Positions 10,501 through 18,900 of a DNA stretch of 64,000 nt are shown here, piece after piece; within the stretch, counting starts at the first letter, position 1; the number at the start of each line of letters is the position of its first letter. The position numbers were made by a program, and so were the translations under genes. Source of the stretch: Gemmatimonadota bacterium (GTDB lineage Bacteria; Gemmatimonadota; Gemmatimonadetes; Gemmatimonadales; Gemmatimonadaceae); contig JADKAQ010000008.1 of NCBI GenBank assembly GCA_016719105.1, positions 186,001 to 250,000 on the forward strand, written 5' to 3'. The notes under the pieces are model-generated. The model was not told the DNA's origin. It ran no database searches and was given only the letters and a program-made list of their open reading frames with translations.

Positions 10501-12428
10501 CGACCGAGGATTTCGGCGGCGGGGGGGACTGGCTGGTGACGACCGACGGGACGCGCGCGCGTGTGTGGCCGATCGACGGGGCCTCGCGGCCGGCGCAGGT
10601 CTTCGAATTCCGCGGAGTGGGGGTCTCCACGGCGACGCTCAACCCGTCGGGGTCGCACATCGCCGTGGCCACGTGCACGTCCGACCAACGGACGGGCGGG
10701 TGCACAGTGGCCGGGCAGGTGCCCGGCCGATCAGTAGCCGGGCAGGAGCCCGGCCAATCGACGGCCGGACGCGGTCGGGGACTGCAGCTGACGGAGCACT
10801 CCGACTCGGTCGTCGCGATCGCCTGGAGCCCCGACGGTCACCTGCTCGCCACCTTCGGTCTCGATGCGACGCGCATATGGGACGCCGAGAGCGGGCGCCG
10901 CATCACTCGGCTCGAACGCGACGGAGAAACGCTCGTGGGCGGAGCGTTCTCTCCAGACGGCTCGGCGCTGATCGCGCGTTCGCGCTACGGGTACGACGCG
11001 ATCGTCTGGCGCTGGGATGAGGACGGGAAGGCAACGCCGACCGTGCTCGCCGGTCACGCCGACCTCCTGGAGACGGTCGGCTTCACCCCCGACGGCGTGC
11101 GCGCCTTCACTGCCTCACGCGACGGCACGGCGCGGGAGTGGGTCTACAACCCGTGGGTGCGCGGTGCCTCGATCTACGACTTCGACTCCACGGCCGCCGC
11201 TGTGGATCCCGGTGAAAATGCGCTCTCGGCGGTGCGCTTCAGCCACGACGGCCGCCTCCTGGCCATCGCGACAAGCGGCGGACGCATCGCCGTCGCGCCG
11301 GTGGAGGCGCTCAACGCCCCGCGGCTCCTGTCGACCACCTCCAGCACCACGCGCGCGCTGGTGTTCAGCCAGGATGACCGTCGCCTGATCGCGCTCGCCG
11401 TGGACGGGGGGCGTACCGAGTGGGCGCTCGATGCGCAGAGCGGGCCACGAGACACGGTGCGGATCGAATCGTCTCGCGAGATCATGATTCTCGACGCGAA
11501 CGTCTCCGCCGATGGTCGGCACGCGTTTGGCTTCAGCACGCCGGGCAGCTTTGTCGACGCCGACGCGCCGGACGCCGCGCCCGACGCCGCCGTCGACAGC
11601 GGGTTGTTTGTCTGGCACCTGGAGCGCCGCGAGCCCCCCGCGAAGGTGACGTCGCCCGACGGCACCATCATCGTGGCGGCAGTGAGTGGCAACGGACAGC
11701 TGCTCGCGACCGGCACCGGGCGCGGCACGGTGCACGTGCAGGGGATCGACGGCACGGGGGCGCGCACCGGCATCGTGGTCCCCGACGCGGACGACCCGTA
11801 TCCCCTCCTCCCGACAAGTGCCGCCTTTTCCCACGACGGGTTGCAACTGGCGGTGGGGTGGGAGGATGGGGCGGTGACGATGCACCCGGTCTCCGGGCGG
11901 TCGGCGGGACGACGGCTGGCCGGCCATACGCAGCCGGTGACCGCCGTGGAATTCGCCGACGACGGCAAACGCCTGCTGAGTGTCTCGCGCGACGGCACGA
12001 TTCGCATCTGGGACGTGCGCGCGGGGCGATCGGTCGTCACGTTGCGTCCGCGCGGCATCGGGGCCCCCACCGCGCACTTCACCCCGGACGGCATGCGAGT
12101 GCTCACCGTGCCGGAGTCCGACACCGCAGCGAGCCTGTGGAATGCCGATGGCTCGGGCGGGGTCGCCGCCTTCACCGGCGCTGGCGCCACGGTCTCCCGC
12201 GCCAGCGTCAGCCCCGACGGTCGATGGTTGGTCAACGCCCTCGACTCGGGTGGAGCGGGGCTCTTTCCTTTGGACGCGGCGGGAATCCTGCGGACCTTCG
12301 CCGTCGGCACCCTCTGCCTCAGCGCCAACGACCGCCAACGCTACCTGAGCGAATCGGAATCGGAGTCGCGCGCGCGATGGAGCGCATGCGAGCGTGCACG
12401 CGGTCGTTCGGGGACGCGCCGCAGATAA
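7542..12428 (+). CDS. Caspase-like protease fused to nSTAND ATPase, TM helix and WD40 propeller
   Basis: A 1628-residue multidomain protein. Residues 8-275 are a C14 caspase-fold peptidase with catalytic His in YWAGHG (His87) and Cys in LDSCFSG (Cys139). ENNPWRGLASYD and FFGRD near residues 291-312 begin an nSTAND1-type NTPase with Walker A GASGTGKSS (333-341) and Walker B VVLVIDQCEE (421-430); an Ala/Thr/Pro-rich insert lies at about 384-405. A single hydrophobic helix (about 742-765) separates it from some 850 residues of WD40-type repeats (SPDGRWVA, SRDGTIRIWD). It ends with a Cys-x-Leu-Ser...Tyr-Leu...Cys tail, as seen in related STAND-WD40 proteins. In known STAND proteins, ligand sensing by repeats drives ATP-dependent oligomerisation and effector activation. 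The ATG at 7542 starts the caspase fold; no Shine-Dalgarno is evident. First gene of a five-gene block. Confidence 0.9.
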   Translation: MTDHRPFARSIAVVVGIDRYRDGIPELRTAANDARRVGAILGESHGYEVIQLLDEEATQARLTTLLTRELPEGVGPDDRVFFYWAGHGVARDGDDGPNGYLLPVDARRGDEATFLHMPLVHDALLSLTCRHMLVVLDSCFSGAFRWSGTRAAELIDDDAVIHQEKYDRFVRDPAWQVITSAAQDQKAIDQLSTGSLGSRDGDGAHSPFALALFEALDGAGDVIPRKGGDGLVTATELYLYLEERLQLAAQEAGKRQTPRLWPLRKHDKGEFVFFVPGRDLTLPPAPALTFENNPWRGLASYDAADAALFFGRDAEIAALRARVEALPLTVVLGASGTGKSSLVKAGLVPRLAADGWQVLPIVRPGTTPLVALAQAVGSGDGAVAATPAATATPAAGAATATPAAIAARVEAMVAAAGSRKVVLVIDQCEELITLVRTPAEREQVLTLLARLAEAHPNTVRIILTLRTDFEPNFDRSAFGERWRAGRFIVPPMSRDSLRAVIEQPAAKRVLYFEPSALVESLLDEVVATPGALPLLSFALSEMYVRYVGRRSADRAITREDYDALGGVVGALRARAEAEHDALDAAHRLTLRRVMLRMVVAEGGNLARRRVSDAELDYPDAAEHARAEEVVRRLTSARLLVEGKEADGEPFVEPAHDALVRGWGRLLDWVREEGEAPFPLAQRQRLARAAGEWERADGASQGGLVWSDAVRSAQLAPLVKARAPWLNRRELEFARRSVRGRTVRRASTAVAVAMIAAAGAWAFISGRQASERAEQVRVGSIVRTAAALAAEDPFSAGLVLGSIDSTLVRRLDPATQLALVRTSAELAVRPLVTASFGEVGSGLRYARLSPDGRWVAMGANEGLLTLSRSDSASDPIVLDQGEESAIWGVEFSPQSDRLVSTSTAGTLYVWTIGSSKRPVRLAAPDSSRFYRLSFSADGSRIAAFYLRLVYDSTTHELVEFTPSREARVFNADGSGTPLRLPLGDHELPTEDFGGGGDWLVTTDGTRARVWPIDGASRPAQVFEFRGVGVSTATLNPSGSHIAVATCTSDQRTGGCTVAGQVPGRSVAGQEPGQSTAGRGRGLQLTEHSDSVVAIAWSPDGHLLATFGLDATRIWDAESGRRITRLERDGETLVGGAFSPDGSALIARSRYGYDAIVWRWDEDGKATPTVLAGHADLLETVGFTPDGVRAFTASRDGTAREWVYNPWVRGASIYDFDSTAAAVDPGENALSAVRFSHDGRLLAIATSGGRIAVAPVEALNAPRLLSTTSSTTRALVFSQDDRRLIALAVDGGRTEWALDAQSGPRDTVRIESSREIMILDANVSADGRHAFGFSTPGSFVDADAPDAAPDAAVDSGLFVWHLERREPPAKVTSPDGTIIVAAVSGNGQLLATGTGRGTVHVQGIDGTGARTGIVVPDADDPYPLLPTSAAFSHDGLQLAVGWEDGAVTMHPVSGRSAGRRLAGHTQPVTAVEFADDGKRLLSVSRDGTIRIWDVRAGRSVVTLRPRGIGAPTAHFTPDGMRVLTVPESDTAASLWNADGSGGVAAFTGAGATVSRASVSPDGRWLVNALDSGGAGLFPLDAAGILRTFAVGTLCLSANDRQRYLSESESESRARWSACERARGRSGTRRR
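10709..10765. repeat. In-frame palindromic 27-bp repeat within the WD40 region
   Basis: GGCCGGGC at 10709-10716 and GCCCGGCC at 10721-10728 form a perfect palindrome with a 4-base centre. A near copy follows 27 bases later (GCCGGGC at 10737, GCCCGGC at 10748), then a partial third. The reading frame is kept, giving 9-residue repeats AGQVPGRSV and AGQEPGQST in what looks like a propeller loop. Confidence 0.6.
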
Positions 12429-12459
12429 CGGCGACGCGCCGCCCATAACGGCGACACGC
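12425..12459. repeat. Short direct repeat spanning the caspase-STAND stop codon
   Basis: ATAACGGCGACGCGC at 12425-12439 recurs with one change at 12445-12459 (period 20). The first copy contains the TAA stop of the caspase-STAND gene. It looks like a small local duplication. Confidence 0.5.
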
Positions 12460-12488
12460 GCTCACTAGCTCGCCCAACGCCCCACCCC

Positions 12489-12501
12489 TATTCTAGGCGT
12501 G
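12489..12501 (+). promoter_or_regulatory. Possible leaderless -10 element before the kinase gene
   Basis: TATTCT at 12489-12494 lies six bases before the GTG start at 12501, and there is no Shine-Dalgarno sequence. This spacing matches promoters of leaderless transcripts in high-GC bacteria. No good -35 is visible, so the call is tentative. If real, the kinase and following genes have their own promoter. Confidence 0.35.
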
Positions 12502-15446
12502 TGACCACGCCGAGCTCGCCTGACGAGCCCCACCCGGCCGACACCGCCGCGCTTTCCGGCGTGCTCGCCAACCGCTACCGCATCGAACGCGCGATCGGGG
12601 CGGGGGGGATGGCCACGGTCTATCGCGCGCGCGACCTGCAACACGACACCACGGTCGCCATCAAGCTCCCGCGCCCCGAGCTCGTCATGCAGCTCGGCGC
12701 CGATCGCTTCGCGCGCGAGATCCAGATCAGCACCCAGCTGCAACACCCGCACATCGTCCCCGTCTTCGATTCCGGGACGTTCGAGGGGCGCCCGTTCTAC
12801 GTCATGCCCTTCATCGAAGGGGAGACGCTGGAGCAGCGCCTCAAGCGCGAGGGCGCACTCCCCATCGAGGAGGCACTGGAACTCACCGCCGAGATCGCCG
12901 ACGGCCTCGCCTACGCGCACCGCAACGGCTTCATCCATCGCGACGTCAAGCCGGCCAATGTCCTGCTGGCCAATGGCCATGCCTTGCTCGCCGACTTCGG
13001 CATTGCGCGCGCCGTCGAGCGCGCCGGCGCGCAGAAGCTGACCGAATCGGGCTTCGCGATCGGGACGGTCGACTACATGAGCCCCGAGCAGGCGTCGGCC
13101 AGCAGCGAGGTCGACGGCCGGAGCGACGTGTACAGCCTGGCCTGCGTCCTGTACGAGATGCTCGCGGGCCAACCGCCGTTTGCCGGTTCGACCGCGCGCT
13201 CGGTGATGGCGCGCCATCTCATCGACCCGCCGCCCCCGGTGCGCACCGTGCGCGCCAAGGTCTCCACGCGCCTCGAGCAGGTGCTGATGAAGGCGATGGA
13301 GAAGGTGCCGGTCGATCGTTATGCGGGGGCGGCGGAGTTCCGCGCCGCACTCAGGCACCCGGGGATTCTCGACGACCTGCCGACGGGAACCGCGCGCCTG
13401 CCGTCGAGCGGCCGCGGTCCGGCAATGGACGCGTCGACCGTCGCCTCGTCGCGGCGCGGTTGGCGCGCGGTGGCGGCGGCGGTGGCCACAATCGCCGTGG
13501 TGGCAGCGGTCGCGGTCTGGCGCATGAACGCCCCCACCTCGTTGGCGCTCGACACCAACCGCACGATGGTCTTCCCGTTCGTCGTCCCCGACGGCTTCGT
13601 GGGCGCGCGCACGGCGGGCGAGGACATGGCGACGATCATCGGCAACGCGCTCGACGGCGCCGGACCGCTGCGCTGGATTGACGGGTGGACGCTGCTCGAC
13701 GCCCGCACGCGCGACGACATTCGCTCGCTCACGCTCGAGGCGGCAAGCGCGCTGGCGCGCGACAAGCGCTGCGCCACCTTCATCACCGGGCGTCTCGTCA
13801 CGCTCGGCGACTCGGTGAAGGTCTTCCTCACCCTGCACGACGTGCGCGGCGACTCGGTGCTCGCCGAGGGGGCAGGAGCGGGGGGGGCCACCGATCCGTG
13901 GCGTCAGGCGCTCCTCGCGGTCAATACGATCCTCCCGCGCCTCATCCCCGAGGGCGCCGCCGACGTCTCGGCCGAGTGGGCCAACCGCAGTCCGGGCGCC
14001 GTCGCCTCGTTCCTCCTGGGGGAAGCGGCGTTCCGCCGGTTGCATCTGACGGATGCGCTTGGACACTATCGCAACGCCGTCGAGGGCGACTCCACCTTCG
14101 CCCTCGCCGCCATCCGTGGCGCGCAGGCCGCCGGCTGGAACCACCGCGAGGGCGAGGCCCGCGCGATGATCACCGCCGCCCTCGCCCGCCCGCTCGCCCC
14201 GCGTTACACCTCGTTTGCCCGCGGCTACCTCGCCTACCTCGACGGACGCCCCGACTCGGCCATCGTACATCTCACTGCGGCCATCGCCGCCGACCCCGAG
14301 ATGGGGGTCGCGTGGATGCAGCTCGGCGAGGTCTACACCCACCTCCTGCCGCTCAAGGGCAATCCTGACTCGCTGGCCGATGCCGCCTTCGCCAAGGCCC
14401 GCCAGCTCGACTCGACCGCGGCCAACGTCCTGCTGCATCCCATCGAGATTCGCCTGCGGCGCGGCGACCTGACGGCGGCCGAACCGATGCTGCGCGAGTT
14501 CCGGCGCGATAACGCCGACTCGCTCCTCGTAGGCAAGCTCGCCGTGGCAGAAGCCTGCGTGCGCGACGGTGCCGACCGGGTCGATTGGCGCCGCGAGGCG
14601 TCGGTGCGCCCGCTCGCCGTCGTCCTCGCCGCCAGTTCGCTCGGCGGCGAAGGGGCGCGCTTCGACTGCGCCCGGCGCGCCTTCGAGACGCTGCTGGCGA
14701 TCGACACCGCCGCCACCGACTCGGCCGATGCGCGCCGGTGGGTATCGCTGATGGGATTGCAGGCGGTCATGGTGGCGCGCGGGAAGCCCGACTCGGCGGC
14801 GGCAGCCATCGACGCCACGATGCAGCGTTTCGGCTTTGGCGCGACGCTCTATCTCCTCGGCGCCTCGGTCGTGCCATCGTATCGCGAACGCGCGCTAGCC
14901 ATCGCCCGTGAGGATGCCGCGGCGCATGGCGCGACCTACGCCGCCGTTCCGCTCCCCACGCGGCTCTGGGAGCTTGGCGTGCTGGAAGCGCGCAGCGGCC
15001 GCCCCGAGATCGCCGACGCGGTCGCCCGCGAACTGCACCGGCGCGCCGCCGAATCCTCCTCGCGCCACACTGACGGGCTGGCGCGCTCCGTCGACGCGTT
15101 CGTACGCTTGGCGCGGGGCGATAGCGCCGCGGCGCAGGGACAGTTCATCGCGCTCCTGGCGCGGGGCGCGACTGCCGACTCGGTGCAGTGGGATGAGGCC
15201 GACCCGCGCGCCGCCGAGCGCTTGCAGCTCGCACAGCTGCTCCTGGCGCGCGGCGCGCACCAGGAGGCGATCGACGTCGCGAGCGTCTTCGATTCGTCGT
15301 GGCCGCTCGTGCACTTGTTGTATCTCCCGGCGTCGCTCGAACTGCGTGCGACCGCCGCGAGTTCACTTGGCAATTCCGTCGCCGCGGGACAATATCGAGC
15401 GCGACTCGCCGCCCTTCGCGGCGCGCGTGCGTCTACCGGGGCGTAG
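12501..15446 (+). CDS. Transmembrane Ser/Thr protein kinase with TPR-like C-terminal region
   Basis: A 981-residue PknB-type kinase. Residues 23-290 form a complete eukaryotic-like kinase: glycine loop GAGGMATVY, VAIKLP lysine, HRDVKPANVL with catalytic Asp148, DFGIA metal site, GTVDYMSPEQ activation/P+1 segment. A single transmembrane helix follows at about 316-340 (AVAAAVATIAVVAAVAV). The remaining 640 residues start with a FlgO/TolB-like alpha-beta module (TMVFPFVVPDGF) and continue as helical repeats resembling TPRs (SFLLGEAAFRRLHLTDALGH). Such proteins phosphorylate Ser/Thr of cytoplasmic targets in response to a signal read outside. Start is a GTG at 12501. It sits 72 bases after the caspase-STAND gene and 23 bases before the repeat protein, which is Thr-rich and could be a substrate (inference). 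Confidence 0.9.
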   Translation: MTTPSSPDEPHPADTAALSGVLANRYRIERAIGAGGMATVYRARDLQHDTTVAIKLPRPELVMQLGADRFAREIQISTQLQHPHIVPVFDSGTFEGRPFYVMPFIEGETLEQRLKREGALPIEEALELTAEIADGLAYAHRNGFIHRDVKPANVLLANGHALLADFGIARAVERAGAQKLTESGFAIGTVDYMSPEQASASSEVDGRSDVYSLACVLYEMLAGQPPFAGSTARSVMARHLIDPPPPVRTVRAKVSTRLEQVLMKAMEKVPVDRYAGAAEFRAALRHPGILDDLPTGTARLPSSGRGPAMDASTVASSRRGWRAVAAAVATIAVVAAVAVWRMNAPTSLALDTNRTMVFPFVVPDGFVGARTAGEDMATIIGNALDGAGPLRWIDGWTLLDARTRDDIRSLTLEAASALARDKRCATFITGRLVTLGDSVKVFLTLHDVRGDSVLAEGAGAGGATDPWRQALLAVNTILPRLIPEGAADVSAEWANRSPGAVASFLLGEAAFRRLHLTDALGHYRNAVEGDSTFALAAIRGAQAAGWNHREGEARAMITAALARPLAPRYTSFARGYLAYLDGRPDSAIVHLTAAIAADPEMGVAWMQLGEVYTHLLPLKGNPDSLADAAFAKARQLDSTAANVLLHPIEIRLRRGDLTAAEPMLREFRRDNADSLLVGKLAVAEACVRDGADRVDWRREASVRPLAVVLAASSLGGEGARFDCARRAFETLLAIDTAATDSADARRWVSLMGLQAVMVARGKPDSAAAAIDATMQRFGFGATLYLLGASVVPSYRERALAIAREDAAAHGATYAAVPLPTRLWELGVLEARSGRPEIADAVARELHRRAAESSSRHTDGLARSVDAFVRLARGDSAAAQGQFIALLARGATADSVQWDEADPRAAERLQLAQLLLARGAHQEAIDVASVFDSSWPLVHLLYLPASLELRATAASSLGNSVAAGQYRARLAALRGARASTGA

Positions 15447-15469
15447 TCCCCACTCATCGGGAGCAGGCC

Positions 15470-15913
15470 GTGGCCACTGCCGCAAAGCGTGGAAAGCAGG
15501 GAGCGAAGGGGCGTGAGGGGGGAACCGCCCCCGCCAAGACGACCAAGGGGCGCGAGGGTGGCACTGCCCCCGCGAAGACCACGAAGGGACGCGAAGGCGG
15601 CACTGCTCCCGCCAAGACCACCAAGGGTCGCGAGGGCGGATCGGCGCCGGTCGTGACCACGAAGGGGCGCGAGGGCGGCACCGCCCCCGCGAAGACCACG
15701 AAGGGACGCGAAGGTGGATCGGCCCCCGTGGTGACCACGAAGGGACGCGAGGGCGGCACTGCTCCCGCCAAGACCACCAAGGGTCGCGAGGGCGGATCGG
15801 CCCCCGTCGTCACCACGAAGGGACGCGAGGGCGGCACTGCTCCCGCGAAGACCACGAAGGGACGAGGGGGGAGCCCTGCGCCTGCCCCCCGCGGCACCAC
15901 CCGCAGTCGCTGA
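15470..15913 (+). CDS. Small basic repeat protein, nine 13-residue KGREGG repeats
   Basis: A 147-residue protein made almost wholly of nine full 13-residue repeats KGREGG(T/S)AP(A/V)(K/V)TT plus a degenerate tenth and an Arg-rich tail. No globular domain, signal peptide or membrane segment is visible; composition (Lys, Arg, Gly, Thr, Ala, Pro) predicts an extended, strongly basic chain like histone-H1 or nucleic-acid-binding tails. From unit 3 on, TAPAKTT and SAPVVTT alternate, a 26-residue higher-order repeat. Start is GTG at 15470 with CGGGAG about 6-9 bases upstream. It lies between the kinase and the caspase-hydrolase. The repeated Lys-Gly-Arg and Thr-Thr positions could be sites for a metacaspase-type protease and the kinase, which is inference. 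I recognise no named family. Confidence 0.75.
   Translation: MATAAKRGKQGAKGREGGTAPAKTTKGREGGTAPAKTTKGREGGTAPAKTTKGREGGSAPVVTTKGREGGTAPAKTTKGREGGSAPVVTTKGREGGTAPAKTTKGREGGSAPVVTTKGREGGTAPAKTTKGRGGSPAPAPRGTTRSR
15506..15856 (+). repeat. Tandem 39-bp coding repeat, nine copies
   Basis: Nine consecutive 39-base units starting AAGGGNCGCGA, each encoding one 13-residue repeat. Units differ mainly at third codon positions (for example GGTCGC versus GGACGC) while the peptide is kept, and units 3-9 alternate between two peptide types, so the larger period is 78 bases. The array ends in a degenerate partial unit to about 15889. Confidence 0.92.
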
Positions 15914-15942
15914 TCGCCGCTTCCCCCCTCCTCCCAACTGCC

Positions 15943-18900
15943 ATGGCCACCCCCCGTGACGAGCGCACTCGCCGTGCGCTCGTTATCGGCATCGACACCT
16001 ATGCCGTCAAGCCGCTCGACGGTTGTGTCGCCGATGCCGAACTGATGGCGCAGCTCCTGCGCGATCGCTTTGCCTTCGAGCCGTCGAACATCCGCACGCT
16101 CCTCAACGGCGACGCGTCGCGCGACGCCGTCCTCTCCGAGCTGGATGCGCTGGTCGACCTCACCGGCCCCGACGACGTCGCCTTCGTCTTCTATGCCGGC
16201 CACGGATCGACCATCAAGGATGCCAGCGGCGACGAGGGAACGGGCTTCGACAACACGCTCTGCGTCTGCGAGGACCCGCGACAGGACGTGCTCGACGACG
16301 AACTCGCCGAGCGGTTGGCCGCGTTGGGCGCCAAGACGCCGCACACCGTGCTCATCATCGACGCCTGCAATTCGGGGACGATCACGCGGGACGCCTTTGG
16401 CGGAACCGGGCGATTCACCGCCTCGGCCAAACGTTCGGCAGCGGCTCCGAAGGCGAAGGCCAAGCCGAAGCGTGCGCGCGAGCCCAATGCCCCCGCCGTG
16501 GCGGCCCCCGCCTCCACCGATCGTTATGTGCTCATCGCCGCCTGTCGCGACGGCGAGATCGCCCAGGAGGCCTCCCTCCCCGGCGACGAAAACGTCCATC
16601 ACGGGGCGCTGACCTACGCCCTGAGCCAGGAGCTGGAACGCGCCACCACGGGCGACACGTGGCGCGACGTCTTCGAGCGTGCCGCGTCGAAGGTGACCGC
16701 GGTGCACCGCGCGCAGCATCCGCAGCTCGCCGGCGCGGCCGATCGCGAGATCTTCGGCCTGCGCGAACTGGTGCCGATGCGCTACGTGGCGGTGCGCGAC
16801 CGCGCGACCGACTCCGTGCAACTCGCCATCGGCGCCGTGCACGGCGCCACCGCCGGGTCGGTCTTCACCGTCTACGCGCAGGGGACCAAGGACGCCGGTG
16901 ACGCCACGCCGCTCGGGACGGTGAAGATCACCCGCGTCGCCGGGATGACCTCGCGCGCCACCATCGTCGAGGAAGCGTCGGCAGGTGCAATCGTCGACGG
17001 GGCGCGCGCTGTCGAGACGCAGCACGCCTACCCCACCCCGCCGCTCGCGGTGCAGTTGGTCGCCGCCGGCGCCGACGACGACGCCCTCGACACGCTGCGC
17101 ACGCGGCTCAAGGACGAACCGACGATTTCCCTCGTGCGCTCGGCCAATGCGGCCACGGTGCGCGTCTTCCGTCTGGCACCGCGCGAGGGGGTCGGCGCCA
17201 AGGACCCGCTGCCGATGCTTGGCGCGCTCACGAAGGAGACGTGGGCGGTGGCCGGCCGCGACGGGCGACTCATCGCTCCCGTCGCGCAGCTCGCGTCGGA
17301 AGACGACGTCGTCGCCCTCCTGCGCAAGCGCGCCGACTACGTGGGGGCGCTCGCCATCGACAACGTCGACCCGGCAAGCCAGGTGCGCGGCAAGGTGACG
17401 CTGGAGATTTTGCGCAAGGAATCGGGTGGCACGTGGAATCCGCTGCAGACCGACGAGGCGGCGGGGCTTCCCGTCGTCGACTCCGGCGACGTCCTCGAGT
17501 TCCGCATCACCAGCGCGCTCGAGGAACCGGTCTATGTCTCCTTGCTGGATTTCGAGCCTAACGGCGCCGTCTCGCCGCTCATCAAGGGCAATCCCATCAA
17601 GCTCGAGCCGGGGATCGCCTTCGACGCCAGCAAGGCCGGCAAGGGACGCGGCTTCCGCATGGCGTGGGACGGCGACGACGCGGTCGAGTCGTTCAAGCTC
17701 TTCGCCACCGTGCAGCCGGTCGACTTCTCCTTCCTCCTGCGCGCCGGCGAGGCGACGCGCGGCGCCACGGAGGAAGAGCCCCTCAGCCAGGACGACTGGA
17801 CGAGCGTGGTGCAGTCGATCGTCATCCGGCGCAAGGTCGACCTGTCCGCCGATGGGCGTTCGGTCGCGGTGGATGGCGCCGCGCTCACCGCGCGCGGCCT
17901 GACCGGAACGGTGCGCGCCTTTGGTGGCCCGGCCCAACGCGCCGCCGCGGCGCCGGCGCCATCCGATGCCCTCACGCGGGCCATCGAGGAATCGGGGCTC
18001 GCCACGCAGCAGACTTTCGTCGTCACCGACGCCGTCAGCACCGCCGACGGCACGCGCGGCGCCGAGGGGGAGCCGGTCATCGAGTTGCAGGTGACGGACC
18101 CCGGCGAGGGCTTCGAGCAGGTGGTGCTTGCGACCGACGCGGCCGGCGTGGTGTCGTGGCACTTCGCCCCGCAGCTCGACCCGGCCCCGGCCACGCGCGG
18201 CGACGAACCACCCGGGCCACGCACCCGCACCTTCACCATCCCCGCGGGCGCCGCCTCGCCGGACGCCCCCGCCACGCGCGGCCTCGCCAGCGCCATCGGC
18301 GAGAAGTTCATCAAGGTGTACGTCTTCCCCGCCGCCAAGGCGTTCGTAGGAAAGCTCACCGCCCAGTACGGCGAGCAGATCGAGCTCAAGAAGACGCCGT
18401 ATCGCGTGCGCACCTTCCTGCCCGACGACTACGCCTCACCCGACGCGCAGGAGCTGGGACAGGCAGAGTGGGAATCGATGGGCAGGGGACGCGCCCTGTT
18501 GATGATCCACGGGACCAACAGCCGCACGCACACCGCCTTTGGCCAGCTACCGCGCGCCTTCGTCGAGGCCATGCACGCGTTGTACGAGGGGCGCGTCTTC
18601 GCCTTCGATCACCCCACGCTCACGCACGACCCACGGCAGAACATCGAGGAGTTCTTCCGCCGGGTCCCCGACGGCCTCGCGCTCGACGTCGACATCATCT
18701 GCCACTCGCGCGGTGGGTTGGTGAGCCGCATCCTGGCCGAGCAGCACGCGTCGTTCGCCCTCGGGCGCCGCACCATGCGTGTAGGGAAGGTCGTCTTCGT
18801 CGGGACGCCGAACAACGGGACGCGGCTGGCCGACGAGGCGTGCATCAGCGAATACATCGACACCGCGACCAACCTGCTCAACGTCTTCCCCACCAACGGC

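Noticed and set aside
12465..14438. 657-residue minus-strand open frame opposite the kinase
   Set aside because: Shadow of a gene with complete kinase motifs; composition typical of antisense reading in high-GC DNA.
15506..15856. CRISPR array, considered because of the regular 39-bp units
   Set aside because: Units are contiguous with no spacers, keep a reading frame and vary at third codon positions.
15454..18162. 902-residue open frame on the minus strand opposite the repeat and caspase-hydrolase genes
   Set aside because: It is the antisense of the repeat array and of a gene with clear caspase and hydrolase motifs; its sequence is Arg/Gly/Val-rich with no domain.
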